A DNA stretch of 64,000 bases from Thiomicrorhabdus sp. 6S3-12 (GTDB lineage: Bacteria > Pseudomonadota > Gammaproteobacteria > Thiomicrospirales > Thiomicrospiraceae), in the NCBI RefSeq assembly GCF_017571475.1, contig NZ_JAGETW010000006.1:1-64000 (forward strand), written 5' to 3'. Within the stretch, counting starts at the first letter, position 1, and every line of letters begins with the position of its first letter. The position numbers were made by a program, and so were the translations under genes. The notes under the pieces were generated by a model. That model searched no databases. It had not been told where the DNA came from and saw nothing but the letters and a program-made list of their open reading frames with translations. Positions 47,551 through 57,160 of this stretch are shown here, in pieces.

Positions 47551-48996
47551 ATGCAGAGTCTTATTCGAAAAATCAGTGCCTTTTTTACCGGCTCTAACGC
47601 CTCAAGTTCAGACGATCATTCTCCTCTCGTAATAACCAGAGACGAACATGATATTTCCCGTAGAGAGATCGACAAAGCCGCATTGGATGTACTCTATTCT
47701 CTTAAGCGCGCCGGTTACGATGCCTATTTGGTCGGTGGCTGTGTGCGTGACCTTCTACTTGGTCTGGAGCCGAAAGATTTCGATGTGGTTACCAGCGCCG
47801 AACCGGAACAGATTAAAAAAGTTTTTCATAAGCGCTGCCGTTTGATCGGGCGTCGTTTCCGTCTGGCGCATGTTCGCTTCGGCCGGGTTGTGATTGAAGT
47901 CGCAACTTTCCGTGGCCAGACTGCCAGTCAACCACGCGATAATAAATTTTTCGGGCGTAAAAAGTTTGCCCAGAAGCGTGAAGTCGATGAAAGCGGCAGA
48001 TTGTTGCAGGACAATATCTACGGCACGATCGATGAAGACGCATGGCGCCGCGATTTTACCGTTAATGCGCTGTACTACAGCATTAATGATTTTTCTATTC
48101 TGGATTATACCCGTCAAGGGGTGCAGGATATCGACGACGGTGTTTTACGTCTGATCGGAGATCCGGAAACCCGTTACCGTGAAGATCCGGTTCGTTTGAT
48201 TCGCGCCGTGCGTTTTGCCGCCAAGCTCGGTTTTCAGATTGAGCCGAAAACCGAGAAGCCGATTCCCGCTCTGGCGCATCTTCTTTTGGATGTTTCCAAT
48301 GCCCGTATGTTCGAAGAAGTGCTGAAGCTGTTCCATAGCGGCGTGGCTTTGCAGGTATTCGAAAAACTGCGCCACTATCACCTGTTCGAGCACCTCTTTC
48401 CACAGACGGATGCGATTTTGAAACAGGAAGTGGAAGGTTTTCCGCGTATGCTGGTTATCGAGGCTTTAAAGAGTACGGATGCGCGAATCCGTAGTGGCAA
48501 ATCGGTCAACCCGTCCTTTCTGTTTGCCGCGATGCTGTGGGAGCCGATGATTCAGAGAAAGCAGGAGTTGCTTGACGAAGGAATGGTGCATCAGAATGCA
48601 CTGTTTGCCGCCGCGAACGAAGTTATTGAGAAGCAGATTACCAATACGGCTATTCCGAAGCGTTTTACTGCGCAGATCCGTGAGATCTGGGGATTGCAGT
48701 ACCGTTTGCCGAAACGTAGCGGGGAGCGCGCTCAGGCGCTTCTTGAGCATCCGCGTTTCCGGGCAGCATACGATTTTCTGGGGATTCGCGTCGCTGCCGG
48801 AGAAACCGATCAGGAGCATCTATTCGAATGGTGGACGGAATATCAGGAAAAAACACCAGTTGAGAGAGTTGCCTTTGTTTCCAATTTAAAGCCGCAGCGC
48901 AAGCGTCGCCCGCGTCGGCGTAACCGGAATTTTTACCGCAAACGCAGCCAGAATGCCGACAAGGTACAAGGCGGAAATGAAGATACAAGCTCCTAA
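47551..48996 (+). CDS. pcnB: Poly(A) polymerase I
   Basis: Adds 3' poly(A) tails to RNA. At 481 residues it has the nucleotidyltransferase core LVGGCVRDLLLGLEPKDFDVVT (about 55-76) with catalytic carboxylates, the R-rich RRFRLAHVRFG segment, the DAWRRDFTVNALYYS motif and the very basic C-terminus (RKRRPRRRNRNFYRKR) that binds RNA. Followed by folK 10 bases later, the common gammaproteobacterial pair. Confidence 0.96.
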   Translation: MQSLIRKISAFFTGSNASSSDDHSPLVITRDEHDISRREIDKAALDVLYSLKRAGYDAYLVGGCVRDLLLGLEPKDFDVVTSAEPEQIKKVFHKRCRLIGRRFRLAHVRFGRVVIEVATFRGQTASQPRDNKFFGRKKFAQKREVDESGRLLQDNIYGTIDEDAWRRDFTVNALYYSINDFSILDYTRQGVQDIDDGVLRLIGDPETRYREDPVRLIRAVRFAAKLGFQIEPKTEKPIPALAHLLLDVSNARMFEEVLKLFHSGVALQVFEKLRHYHLFEHLFPQTDAILKQEVEGFPRMLVIEALKSTDARIRSGKSVNPSFLFAAMLWEPMIQRKQELLDEGMVHQNALFAAANEVIEKQITNTAIPKRFTAQIREIWGLQYRLPKRSGERAQALLEHPRFRAAYDFLGIRVAAGETDQEHLFEWWTEYQEKTPVERVAFVSNLKPQRKRRPRRRNRNFYRKRSQNADKVQGGNEDTSS

Positions 48997-49006
48997 GGCG
49001 TGATTG

Positions 49007-49486
49007 ATGGATCATCGTGTTTATCTCGGTCTGGGGGCGAATCTGGACCAACCTGCCGAACAGATTCGAGCGGCGCTACGCTCGCTGGATGGTCTGCCTC
49101 AAAGCCGGCTGGTAAAAAGCTCGGCGCTTTATACCTCGAGTCCTTTGGGGCCGCAAGACCAGCCGGATTATGTCAATGCGGTGTGCTTGCTGGAAACTCA
49201 GCTGGCGCCGGACGAATTGCTGCATCAGTTGCAAAGATTGGAGATCGAGCAGGGACGGGTCAAAAAACGCCACTGGGGTGAGCGAACGATCGATTTGGAT
49301 ATTCTGCTGTATGACGATTTGCAGTTACAAAGCGAGCATTTGCAGATTCCGCATTCGCAAATGCATCTGCGCGATTTCGTTCTCGTTCCGTTGGCGGAAA
49401 TTGCGCCGGGCGTTGTTATTCCTGGGCTCGGCAAGGTAGAAGAGTTGATTTCGGACCTTCAGGACAGTTTTCTAAGAACGCTTTAG
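49007..49486 (+). CDS. folK: Hydroxymethyldihydropterin pyrophosphokinase
   Basis: Pyrophosphorylates 6-hydroxymethyl-7,8-dihydropterin in folate synthesis. It has 159 residues, with the YLGLGANL start and the active-site RHWGERTIDLDILLYDD near 91-107 (the preceding residues KKRH included). AAGG lies 8 bases before the ATG at 49007; an in-frame TTG at 49004 adds one residue. Downstream of pcnB and upstream of panB, a conserved cluster. Confidence 0.96.
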   Translation: MDHRVYLGLGANLDQPAEQIRAALRSLDGLPQSRLVKSSALYTSSPLGPQDQPDYVNAVCLLETQLAPDELLHQLQRLEIEQGRVKKRHWGERTIDLDILLYDDLQLQSEHLQIPHSQMHLRDFVLVPLAEIAPGVVIPGLGKVEELISDLQDSFLRTL

Positions 49487-49593
49487 ATTCCTGTTTTATT
49501 GCCTCGGTCAGTTTTCTTAAAGTCGCTTTTGCGGTAAATTATGCCCTCTCCATCCCCTTTTATTTTCGCTTCAAATCACCGTAGGTTAACACC

Positions 49594-50388
49594 ATGTGCA
49601 AAAGCTTATCAGATCTGCAAAAAATGTATTCTCAGGGAGAAAAGATTGCATGCCTGACGGCATACGACGCTTCTCAGGCTCATTGGGCTGCGCAGTCCGG
49701 GGTTGATGTCATTCTGGTTGGCGATTCGCTTGGAATGGTCGTTCAAGGGCATAAAACAACTTTGCCGGTCACTATCGAGCAGATGGTCTACCACACGCAA
49801 ATGGTGCAAAGAGCCAATCATTCCGCTTACTGTATTGCCGATCTTCCGTTTATGAGTGATGCCACGGTAGAGAGTGCCTTGTCCTCGGCCGCTCAGCTGA
49901 TGAAGGAGGGTGGTGCAAATATGGTTAAGCTTGAAGGTGGAGCGCGGGCGCTTCCTGCCGTCAGAGCGCTTTCCGATATTGGGGTTCCGGTTTGCGGTCA
50001 TTTAGGCCTGTTGCCTCAGTCGGTTGAAAAGTACGGTTACAAAGTCAGCGGCAAGGATGCGAAATCAGCGCAGAAACTGATGCAGGACGCCGCTGATCTG
50101 CAGAACGCCGGGGCGGATTTGCTGGTGCTGGAATGCGTGCCGGCGACTTTGGCGCAAGAGATTACCTTACAGCTTAAGATTCCGGTGATCGGTATCGGTT
50201 CCGGTGTGCATACATCGGGTCAAGTGCTGGTGTGGCATGACATTCTCGGAGTGACGCTGGGGAAGGCGCCGAAATTCAGTAAGAATTATCTGCAGCAAAA
50301 CGCTTCGATTCAAGAAGCGATCGAGAGTTATGTTTCCGAGGTTAAGTCGCAGACGTTCCCTGCGCAAGAACATTTAATAGCCCCTTGA
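49594..50388 (+). CDS. panB: Ketopantoate hydroxymethyltransferase
   Basis: First step of pantothenate synthesis. The 264-residue TIM barrel has ACLTAYDAS near the start, the metal-site motif [13 protein letters not shown], and KLEGG. The stop codon overlaps the start region of panC, so they are translationally linked. Confidence 0.97.
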   Translation: MCKSLSDLQKMYSQGEKIACLTAYDASQAHWAAQSGVDVILVGDSLGMVVQGHKTTLPVTIEQMVYHTQMVQRANHSAYCIADLPFMSDATVESALSSAAQLMKEGGANMVKLEGGARALPAVRALSDIGVPVCGHLGLLPQSVEKYGYKVSGKDAKSAQKLMQDAADLQNAGADLLVLECVPATLAQEITLQLKIPVIGIGSGVHTSGQVLVWHDILGVTLGKAPKFSKNYLQQNASIQEAIESYVSEVKSQTFPAQEHLIAP

Positions 50389-50405
50389 TTCAAGAGAGAA
50401 ACATC

Positions 50406-51263
50406 GTGAGAGTTGTTGAAACTTTAAGTAAACTGCGTGCCCAGATTAAAGAGTGGAAGCGCCAGGGTTTGACGGTCGGATTTGTACCGACAATGGGGAA
50501 TCTGCACGCCGGTCATTTGAGTTTGATCGAATTGGCTAAACAGAAAGCGGATAAAGTCGTATGCAGCGTTTTTGTCAATCCTCTGCAGTTCGGGCCGGAT
50601 GAAGACTTTGAATGCTATCCGCGAACTTTTGAGGATGATCGTCAGAAACTGGCCGAAGCACAGGCGGATCTGATGTTTTTCCCGAGTGTGCAAGAGGTTT
50701 ATCCGCATGGTCAGGAGCGCCAGACGAAGGTGCTTGTTTCGCAAGCCTTAACCGGTTTATTGGAAGGAGCCAGTCGTCCCGGGCATTTTGACGGCGTTTC
50801 CACAGTGGTGCTGAAGTTGTTTAATATGGTTCAGCCGGACCTGGCTGTTTTCGGTCAAAAAGACTATCAGCAGTTAAAAGTGATTCAGGCGATGGTCGAG
50901 GATTTGGCTTTGCCGATTAAAATTGTTGCGGCGCCGATTGCGCGTAATGACGACGGACTGGCGTTAAGTTCGCGTAACCAATATCTGACCGATCATCAGC
51001 TGAAGGTCGCTCCGAAGCTTCAAGTGGCTTTGCTGGACGTCGCTCTGGCGCTGGAATCCGGTAATCGTAACTTTGCCGATCTGCGCAGTGCAGCAGAGGA
51101 GAGTATTCTGGCGGCCGGCTTTGATGCAGTCGACTATATTGAAATCCGTCATCCTGAGACGCTTCTTGAATCGAACGAACAGGATCAGGCGTTTGTTATT
51201 CTTGCCGTTGCAAGATTGGGGAGCACTCGTTTATTGGATAATATATTGCTTTCTCGTGGCTAG
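50406..51263 (+). CDS. panC: Pantothenate synthetase
   Basis: Joins pantoate and beta-alanine. At 285 residues it is the usual length; PTMGNLHAGHLSL (HIGH type, about 29-41) and FGQKDYQQL are intact. I chose the GTG at 50406 (with AAGAGAG upstream) over a TTG at 50385 that overlaps the panB stop, because the conserved sequence starts there. The beta-alanine supplier panD is encoded 1.7 kb away on the opposite strand. Confidence 0.96.
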   Translation: MRVVETLSKLRAQIKEWKRQGLTVGFVPTMGNLHAGHLSLIELAKQKADKVVCSVFVNPLQFGPDEDFECYPRTFEDDRQKLAEAQADLMFFPSVQEVYPHGQERQTKVLVSQALTGLLEGASRPGHFDGVSTVVLKLFNMVQPDLAVFGQKDYQQLKVIQAMVEDLALPIKIVAAPIARNDDGLALSSRNQYLTDHQLKVAPKLQVALLDVALALESGNRNFADLRSAAEESILAAGFDAVDYIEIRHPETLLESNEQDQAFVILAVARLGSTRLLDNILLSRG

Positions 51264-51345
51264 TATCCAAAATAATTTTCCATCCTAAATTTAAGGGCCC
51301 GGGTCGAGACTCGGGTTCCAACCATTATCGAGAGTCTTTCTTATT

Positions 51346-52128
51346 ATGAGCTACTCCACTCTGATTGGTCTACTGGCCGGAATTACCATTGTTCTTGTTG
51401 CCATGTCCATGGGGGAAGGCGTTTCGCTCGGCGTCTTTTTTAATGTTCCCGGTATGATGATTGTTGTCGGAGGTACGGCCGCTGCGACCATGATTCGTTA
51501 TTCTTTGGCCAATTCTTTCAGCGCGATCGGAATGTCTTTTGACGTTCTTAAGGTGAATAAAGAGAAAACCGATCTCAACGAGCTGGTTGATATTACCGAA
51601 GAGTTGATACGCTTGGTTCGCGCCAAAGGGACTTTGGCGATGGAAGATTACGAGGTAGGTAATCGTTTTTATCAAAACGGTGTGCGTATGCTGGTTGACG
51701 GTTATTCAGCCGAGCTGGTTGGTCAGAGTCTGCACGAACAGACCAAGTTATTGACCGATAAAGCGGAAACCAGTGCCGGTGTTTTTCGATCAATCGGTGA
51801 GGCGGCGCCGGCTTTCGGCATGATCGGTACACTGGTCGGACTGGTGCAGATGCTCTCTAATCTGGATGATCCTTCTTCGATTGGGCCGGCTATGGCGGTG
51901 GCGATGCTGACCACCTTGTATGGTGCGATGATTGCCAATCTTCTGGCGTTGCCGATTGCCGATAAGATCGAGTCCTGGGCGAAAAACGAAACCTACCGTC
52001 AGGCCATGATTATCGAGGCGGTCGGTAGTATCGCCCGCGGCCATAATCCTGCGGTCATGCGCGATCTTCTGGAGCCGTACCTTCAGGGAACGGTTAATCC
52101 TAAAGCGAAGGATGAGTCGGGTGAGTAA
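51346..52128 (+). CDS. pomA: Flagellar motor stator protein PomA/MotA
   Basis: Stator subunit of the flagellar motor. The 260-residue protein has four membrane helices; the segment VGGTAAATMIRYSL and the region GVRMLVDGYSAELV, then PAFGMIGTLVGLVQML, match PomA of polar flagella more than MotA of E. coli. The two C-terminal helices carry the conserved proline and charged residues. It overlaps pomB, so the two are translationally coupled. A CCCGGGTC/GACTCGGG hairpin lies at 51298-51315 upstream. Ion specificity is inferred, not visible. Confidence 0.92.
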   Translation: MSYSTLIGLLAGITIVLVAMSMGEGVSLGVFFNVPGMMIVVGGTAAATMIRYSLANSFSAIGMSFDVLKVNKEKTDLNELVDITEELIRLVRAKGTLAMEDYEVGNRFYQNGVRMLVDGYSAELVGQSLHEQTKLLTDKAETSAGVFRSIGEAAPAFGMIGTLVGLVQMLSNLDDPSSIGPAMAVAMLTTLYGAMIANLLALPIADKIESWAKNETYRQAMIIEAVGSIARGHNPAVMRDLLEPYLQGTVNPKAKDESGE

Positions 52129-52885
52129 TAAAAAAGGCGGCAGTCCGCAATGGATGGCGACTTTTGCCGACCTGATGTCACTGTTGATGGCGTTGTTTGT
52201 CCTTCTCTTTGCCATGTCTTCGGTGGATATTTCGAAATACGAAGCGATCGTTAAATCCTTTAATGAGACCCTCGGGCAGGGGAGTGAGTTGACACCGGAG
52301 CAGGAGACTTTTTTCCAGTCGGTGCAGAAAGAGATTGAGGCCGATCCTCTGGTCATAGAGGAACTTAAGCATAAACTGGCTTTAAACGAGATGGTCAATC
52401 GGGAAATGATGCAGCTCTATAAAGAGCTCAGTAACCGTTTTGCCGGTTCTGGCGAAGGAGCGATTTCCGTTGAGTATGATGAAGTCAGTAAGGAAGTAAA
52501 GCTGGTCTTTCCGGAGCAGATTGCTTTTGACCCCGGGAAGGCCGAGCTTAAGCCGCGCTTTATGGTTCTGTTGCGCAAGCTGCAATCTCTGCATAAATCC
52601 GATCTGATCGTGAAAGTTGTCGGGCATACCGACAGTCGTCCGGTTGTCGGCGGTCGTTTTTGTTCTAACTGGGAGCTTTCCAGCGCACGTGCATCATCGG
52701 TCATTACGCAATTGATCCGTGACGGCAGTATTGAACCGTCTCAAGGTATGGCGGTCGGGGTGGCGGATACTCAGCCTATTGATGTGCGTAATACGGAAGA
52801 GGCGTTTGCTAAAAACCGACGCGTAGAGGTCTTGGTTGCGAAAAGAAATCGCCCGACTTTACCGGTTTTGGGTGAGGACAGGTGA
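52121..52885 (+). CDS. pomB: Flagellar motor stator protein PomB/MotB
   Basis: Ion-conducting partner of PomA. 254 residues: short N-terminus, a membrane helix with the essential Asp at position 17 (FADLMSLLMALFVLLFAMSS), and an OmpA-like peptidoglycan-binding domain with VGHTDSRPV and NWELSSARASSV. I chose GTG at 52121 because AAGGA lies 8 bases upstream; an in-frame ATG at 52112 would have the ribosome site adjacent to it. Overlaps pomA by 8 bases. Its end carries an ACAGGTGA/TCACCTGT hairpin (52878-52904). Confidence 0.93.
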   Translation: MSNKKGGSPQWMATFADLMSLLMALFVLLFAMSSVDISKYEAIVKSFNETLGQGSELTPEQETFFQSVQKEIEADPLVIEELKHKLALNEMVNREMMQLYKELSNRFAGSGEGAISVEYDEVSKEVKLVFPEQIAFDPGKAELKPRFMVLLRKLQSLHKSDLIVKVVGHTDSRPVVGGRFCSNWELSSARASSVITQLIRDGSIEPSQGMAVGVADTQPIDVRNTEEAFAKNRRVEVLVAKRNRPTLPVLGEDR

Positions 52886-52916
52886 GTCCGGAGGATTCAC
52901 CTGTTTACAGAAGAAA

Positions 52917-53309
52917 TCAGCTTGCTTTTTCAGCCAATTGAACCGGAATGGCGTTCGATGTCCGTGTGACTTGATTGTTCTCGTCAAAATAAACCATCTG
53001 CGGTTTGAATTTATCGGCGTCTTTTTCGCTCATGGTCGCATAGGTTGCGATAATCAGTAGATCGCCCGGTGAAGCTTTGTGTGCGGCTGCACCGTTGACC
53101 GAAATGATACCGCTGTGTTCTTCGGCAAGAATGGCGTAGGTAGTAAAGCGCTCGCCATTGTTGACGTTGTATATCTGAATCTGTTCGTATTCACGAATGT
53201 TTGCCATCTTCATTAAATGGCCGTCAATCGCGCATGATCCCTCGTAGTCCAACTCGGAGTGTGTTGTGGTAACTCGATGCAGTTTGGATTTAAGTAAGGT
53301 AATTTGCAT
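52917..53309 (-). CDS. panD: Aspartate 1-decarboxylase precursor
   Basis: Makes beta-alanine for pantothenate. The 130-residue proenzyme has the self-cleavage site G24-S25 within YEGSCAID, which forms the pyruvoyl group, and the later NGAAAH motif. Separated from panBC by the pomAB genes and on the opposite strand; convergent with pomB. Confidence 0.96.
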   Translation of the reverse strand: MQITLLKSKLHRVTTTHSELDYEGSCAIDGHLMKMANIREYEQIQIYNVNNGERFTTYAILAEEHSGIISVNGAAAHKASPGDLLIIATYATMSEKDADKFKPQMVYFDENNQVTRTSNAIPVQLAEKAS

Positions 53310-53470
53310 AGTTCTCTCGTTGTTACTTGAACTGAATAGATGTTAATGGCTTTTGGCCGAGTTAAATGGCAAATATAAGGCGATTATTATACTGGGTTTT
53401 TTCGAAGTATGGGATGACAATCCTGACATAATCTTCGACTGATTGTCAGTCAGCCTGTCCCAAAAAGCAA

Positions 53471-53507
53471 AAAACGCCGGGATTAATGTTTTAATCCCGG
53501 CGTTTTT
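53471..53507. terminator. Bidirectional intrinsic terminator
   Basis: A 16-bp perfect palindrome stem AACGCCGGGATTAA with its complement around a 4-base loop, A-run before and T-run after. It ends ppc on the minus strand and insulates panD. Confidence 0.93.
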
Positions 53508-53527
53508 ATTTGCGATAGCGCTCGGTT

Positions 53528-56314
53528 TTAACCGGTGTTGCGCATACCGGCCGCAATAGCATTGATGCTATTTAGTAGCGGTGTCAGCCAGATATTGCGA
53601 TCTTCATCGCTTAACGATTCGTCTTTATAGCGACGCAAAATCTCGATCTGGATATTGTTCAGAGGCACCAGATATGGATTGCGGCGTTTCAACGAAAGTG
53701 CGATGGTCGGATTGTCCGCCATCAGGTATTCGTTTTCGCTGATCTCCAGAATACGTTTACAGGCACGTGTATGCTCTGTGGCGATCTGGTTGTAGATATT
53801 TTGCGCAATTTCCTGATCGCTGCCGAGTTTGCTGTATTCCTTACCGATCACCAGGTTGGTTTTTGACAGAGCCATCTGGATATTGCTCATTTGAGCGCGG
53901 AAGAAAGGCCACTCTTTATACATGGCTTTGAGCTCTTCTTCGCCGTGCTGGTTGATCCATTGGTCGATAGCAAACCCGGTTCCCTGCCAGGCCGGGAAGG
54001 TCAGACGGGCCTGAGCCCATCCGAAAATCCAAGGAATGGCGCGAATCGAAGATTTCGACAGATTGCCTTTTTTACGGTGTGACGGGCGGGAACCGATATT
54101 CAGAAGACCGATTTCGGTAACCGGAGTAGCCTCGTAGAAGAACGTGAAGAAACCGTCGGTATGATCGGTCAGTTCACGGTAGCAGGCTTCCCCATCTTTA
54201 GCTAGCTGCTGCATGATATCCAGATACTTGCTGTTGTCCGCAGTGACCGGTTTAACCAGGTTCTGACTGGCTTTCATCAATCCCGTTACGCCCAGCGATA
54301 GTTCGTACATAGCGGTTTCAGCATTGCTGTATTTGTACGATAGAACTTCACCTTGTTCGGTGAATTTAATCGAACCGCGTACGGTTCCTGTCGGCTGTGA
54401 CAGGATTGCGTGGTGCGTCGGGCCGCCTCCACGAGCCAGAGTTCCGCCTCGTCCGTGGAATAGACGGCAATCGATACCATTGGCGTCGGCCAGCTTCATA
54501 ATCTGCTGCTGCGCCTGGTACAGGCTCCAGGCCGAAGACAGGTTTCCGCCGTCTTTCGCCGAATCTGAGTAACCAAGCATGATTTCCTGCTGATTGCCGG
54601 ATGCTGCCAGCAGTTCTTTGTAGGTGTTGTTGTCGAACAGCGCTTTAGTGACCGGAACAATGTGCTCAAGGTCGACAATGGTTTCAAATAGCGGGCTGAT
54701 ACGGATGTCGCAATAAGCTTGGCCTGCGTTATAACCTGCCAGGCCAGCCTGGTGCGCCAGGAACAAGACTTCCATGACGTGACTTGCTTCATGTGTCATG
54801 GAGATAACATAGTTGTTGAACGCTTTCGGACTGATTTCCTGACGCATTTGGCGCATGACGTTGAAGACTTCAAGTACTTCTCTGGTCATTTCTTGCAGGT
54901 CAAGATGCTGAGTATCGATAACGGTTGCCGAAGCGACATGGTTTGCCAGAACTTCAATTCGTTCTTCTTCGTTAAGAGCGTTGTAGTCGATGTTCAGATG
55001 CTGCAGCAGATCAGAAACCGCTTCGGTATGTACCGTGGATTCCTGACGGATATCCAGACGCATCAGGTAGAAACCGAAGGTTTTAACCAGGCGAATAAGG
55101 TCAAGCAGTTCGGCTTCGGCAACGTTTTTATCGCCGTGACCGCACAATGAATCGAAGATGATTTGCAGGTCGTTCAGGAAGTCGTCTTCGGAGTCATAGG
55201 CAAACGGACTCTTATCGAAAGGTTCGCCGTTAAGCTGCGCTTCGATGTGTTCCAGGTTGTGTTTCAGTTTTCCGTGAATCAGGTATAGGAAACGACGATA
55301 AGGTTCGTCTCTGAAACGTTCCGGACGGCTGTTGAAAACCGATTTGATCAGGTCGGTGTCGACGATCGCGGCGCGGTTAACAACCTCCTGCGAGATATGG
55401 CACAGGTGTTTTGAATGCGTCAGTTTTGAGCTCAGGTCAAAAACGCGTTTTTGGTATTCGTACATCACCGCGCGGCTCTGTAGCAGCAGGGCGTGAATTG
55501 TCGTATCGTGCGTAACGAACGGGTTACCGTCGCGGTCACCACCGATCCAAGAACCGAAGGTCAGGAAATTAGGTGTTTCGATTTTGTCGTCAGGGTAATG
55601 CTTGGCCAGAGCGCGGTCCATATAACGATAAACATTTGGAACCGCATCAAACAGCGATTGACGGAAATAGTAGATACCGTTACGGATTTCGTCTTCTACA
55701 GTCGGCTTCTGGCGACGAACTTCGTCGGTCTGCCAAAGTACCTGGATTTGCGATTCAAGCTGTTGATGTAGCGTGTCAATTACGTAGCCGTTGTTGTAGT
55801 TTTCAGCTTCGTTAAGCGCGCTGATATCAAGGAAAATGCGGCGCAGATTATCCATAACGGAGCGACGCTTGGATTCTGTTGGGTGCGCAGTGAAAACCGG
55901 GATGTAGTTCAGTTTGCTAAGCAGTGTTTGTACTTGGCTGCCGCTTAATCCCTGTTCCTTGAATTCTTCAATGGTGTTCAGTACCGAACCAGGCCAAAGA
56001 GGGCCGTCAGATCTAAGCTGGCTTTGGCGTTCATGGTATTGATGCTCTTCTTCAGCCAGATTAACCAAACTGAAGTACACATTGAATGCACGAATAATAA
56101 GATTGAGCTGTTCTGAGGTTTGAGATTGGATGAATGTCGTGAGTTCTTGACGAAGATTTGGGTCGTCTTCTTTTTGAAGCTGGATGTAGCCTTTGCGTAA
56201 TTTTTCTACCGCGTTGTAAGTTTCCTTGCCTACTTGATTCTCAATGACTTTACCAAGAATATTCCCAAGAAGCTTCACTCGCGCTCGTAGCTGTTTGTCA
56301 CGATTTTCTGCCAT
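53528..56314 (-). CDS. ppc: Phosphoenolpyruvate carboxylase
   Basis: Anaplerotic carboxylation of PEP to oxaloacetate. The 928-residue enzyme has TAHPTESKRRS (catalytic His), the GYSDSAKDGG motif, FHGRGGTLARGGGP and the C-terminal NTG. I chose the ATG at 56314 with GAGAAG 6 bases upstream; a TTG at 56335 adds 7 residues. Its neighbours fbp and ppa suggest a carbon-fixation/gluconeogenesis context. Confidence 0.97.
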   Translation of the reverse strand: MAENRDKQLRARVKLLGNILGKVIENQVGKETYNAVEKLRKGYIQLQKEDDPNLRQELTTFIQSQTSEQLNLIIRAFNVYFSLVNLAEEEHQYHERQSQLRSDGPLWPGSVLNTIEEFKEQGLSGSQVQTLLSKLNYIPVFTAHPTESKRRSVMDNLRRIFLDISALNEAENYNNGYVIDTLHQQLESQIQVLWQTDEVRRQKPTVEDEIRNGIYYFRQSLFDAVPNVYRYMDRALAKHYPDDKIETPNFLTFGSWIGGDRDGNPFVTHDTTIHALLLQSRAVMYEYQKRVFDLSSKLTHSKHLCHISQEVVNRAAIVDTDLIKSVFNSRPERFRDEPYRRFLYLIHGKLKHNLEHIEAQLNGEPFDKSPFAYDSEDDFLNDLQIIFDSLCGHGDKNVAEAELLDLIRLVKTFGFYLMRLDIRQESTVHTEAVSDLLQHLNIDYNALNEEERIEVLANHVASATVIDTQHLDLQEMTREVLEVFNVMRQMRQEISPKAFNNYVISMTHEASHVMEVLFLAHQAGLAGYNAGQAYCDIRISPLFETIVDLEHIVPVTKALFDNNTYKELLAASGNQQEIMLGYSDSAKDGGNLSSAWSLYQAQQQIMKLADANGIDCRLFHGRGGTLARGGGPTHHAILSQPTGTVRGSIKFTEQGEVLSYKYSNAETAMYELSLGVTGLMKASQNLVKPVTADNSKYLDIMQQLAKDGEACYRELTDHTDGFFTFFYEATPVTEIGLLNIGSRPSHRKKGNLSKSSIRAIPWIFGWAQARLTFPAWQGTGFAIDQWINQHGEEELKAMYKEWPFFRAQMSNIQMALSKTNLVIGKEYSKLGSDQEIAQNIYNQIATEHTRACKRILEISENEYLMADNPTIALSLKRRNPYLVPLNNIQIEILRRYKDESLSDEDRNIWLTPLLNSINAIAAGMRNTG

Positions 56315-56496
56315 ATGTCTTCTCAATTTATTCAAAACAAAATTAGCGAATATTATAGCAGAATTTTTTTATGATTGCCTTGATGCACAATTAATTGCCT
56401 TGAAAATCAGTTTATTAACTGAGAAGGGATGCAGTCGTTGTCGGGCGGGGGTAAAAATAGACGAAGTCTGTGGGAGGGAGAGGTTGGTTTTCAATC

Positions 56497-56523
56497 AAAA
56501 ATGCCGGAATATTTCCGGCATTT
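56497..56523. terminator. Intrinsic terminator after ppa
   Basis: AAATGCCGGAA and TTTCCGGCATTT arms form a near-perfect palindrome just 3' of ppa on the minus strand. Confidence 0.82.
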
Positions 56524-56545
56524 CTTGCAGCCTAAAACGGGAAAC

Positions 56546-57079
56546 TTACGCTTTTTTCGCGTTGTAAGTTTCTACTCCGTTCAGGATTTCCTGGCGGGCA
56601 GCATCAACGTCGCCCCAGCCTTCAACCTTGACCCATTTTCCTGGTTCCAGGGCTTTATAGTGGCTGAAGAAGTGTTCGATCTGTTCCTTCAGTAGCGGAA
56701 TGTCTTCAACTTTTTCGATATTAGAGTAGATCGGAGAAAGTTTGTCGACCGGTACGGCGACAACTTTGGCATCTTCACCGCCGTCATCGGTCATTTTGAA
56801 AATGCCGATTGGACGACAGCGGATAACCGAACCGATCATAAGCGGGTGCGGAGTGACAACCAGAACGTCAACCGGATCACCGTCATCGGAAAGGGTGTCG
56901 TTGATGTAACCGTAGTTTGCCGGGTAAGAAAGGGTGGAGCCTTGAAGACGGTCAACCCAGACTAGATCGGTATCTTTGTCCACTTCGTATTTGATCGGTG
57001 GAGCGAAAGCAGGGATTTCAATGATTACGTTAACGTCGTTAGGGACGTCTTTACCGGCAGGAACTGCTGCATAACCCAT
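56546..57079 (-). CDS. ppa: Inorganic pyrophosphatase
   Basis: Hydrolyses pyrophosphate, pulling biosynthetic reactions forward. The soluble family I enzyme has 177 residues with the metal-binding signature DGDPVDVLV (about 65-73) and the [15 protein letters not shown] core. On the minus strand it follows fbp by 81 bases; the gap contains a CACCCGC/GCGGGTG hairpin. Confidence 0.96.
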   Translation of the reverse strand: MGYAAVPAGKDVPNDVNVIIEIPAFAPPIKYEVDKDTDLVWVDRLQGSTLSYPANYGYINDTLSDDGDPVDVLVVTPHPLMIGSVIRCRPIGIFKMTDDGGEDAKVVAVPVDKLSPIYSNIEKVEDIPLLKEQIEHFFSHYKALEPGKWVKVEGWGDVDAARQEILNGVETYNAKKA

Positions 57080-57114
57080 AGTGTAACTTCCTTAAATTAA
57101 GTGTTTTAACGTAA

Positions 57115-57137
57115 AACACCCGCATTGAGCGGGTGTT
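57115..57137 (-). terminator. Hairpin between fbp and ppa
   Basis: AACACCCGC and GCGGGTGTT form a 9-bp stem with a 5-base loop. Without a full U-tract it may act as an attenuator or processing signal between the two genes. Confidence 0.55.
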
Positions 57138-57160
57138 AGTCGAATCATACGAAAATTCGA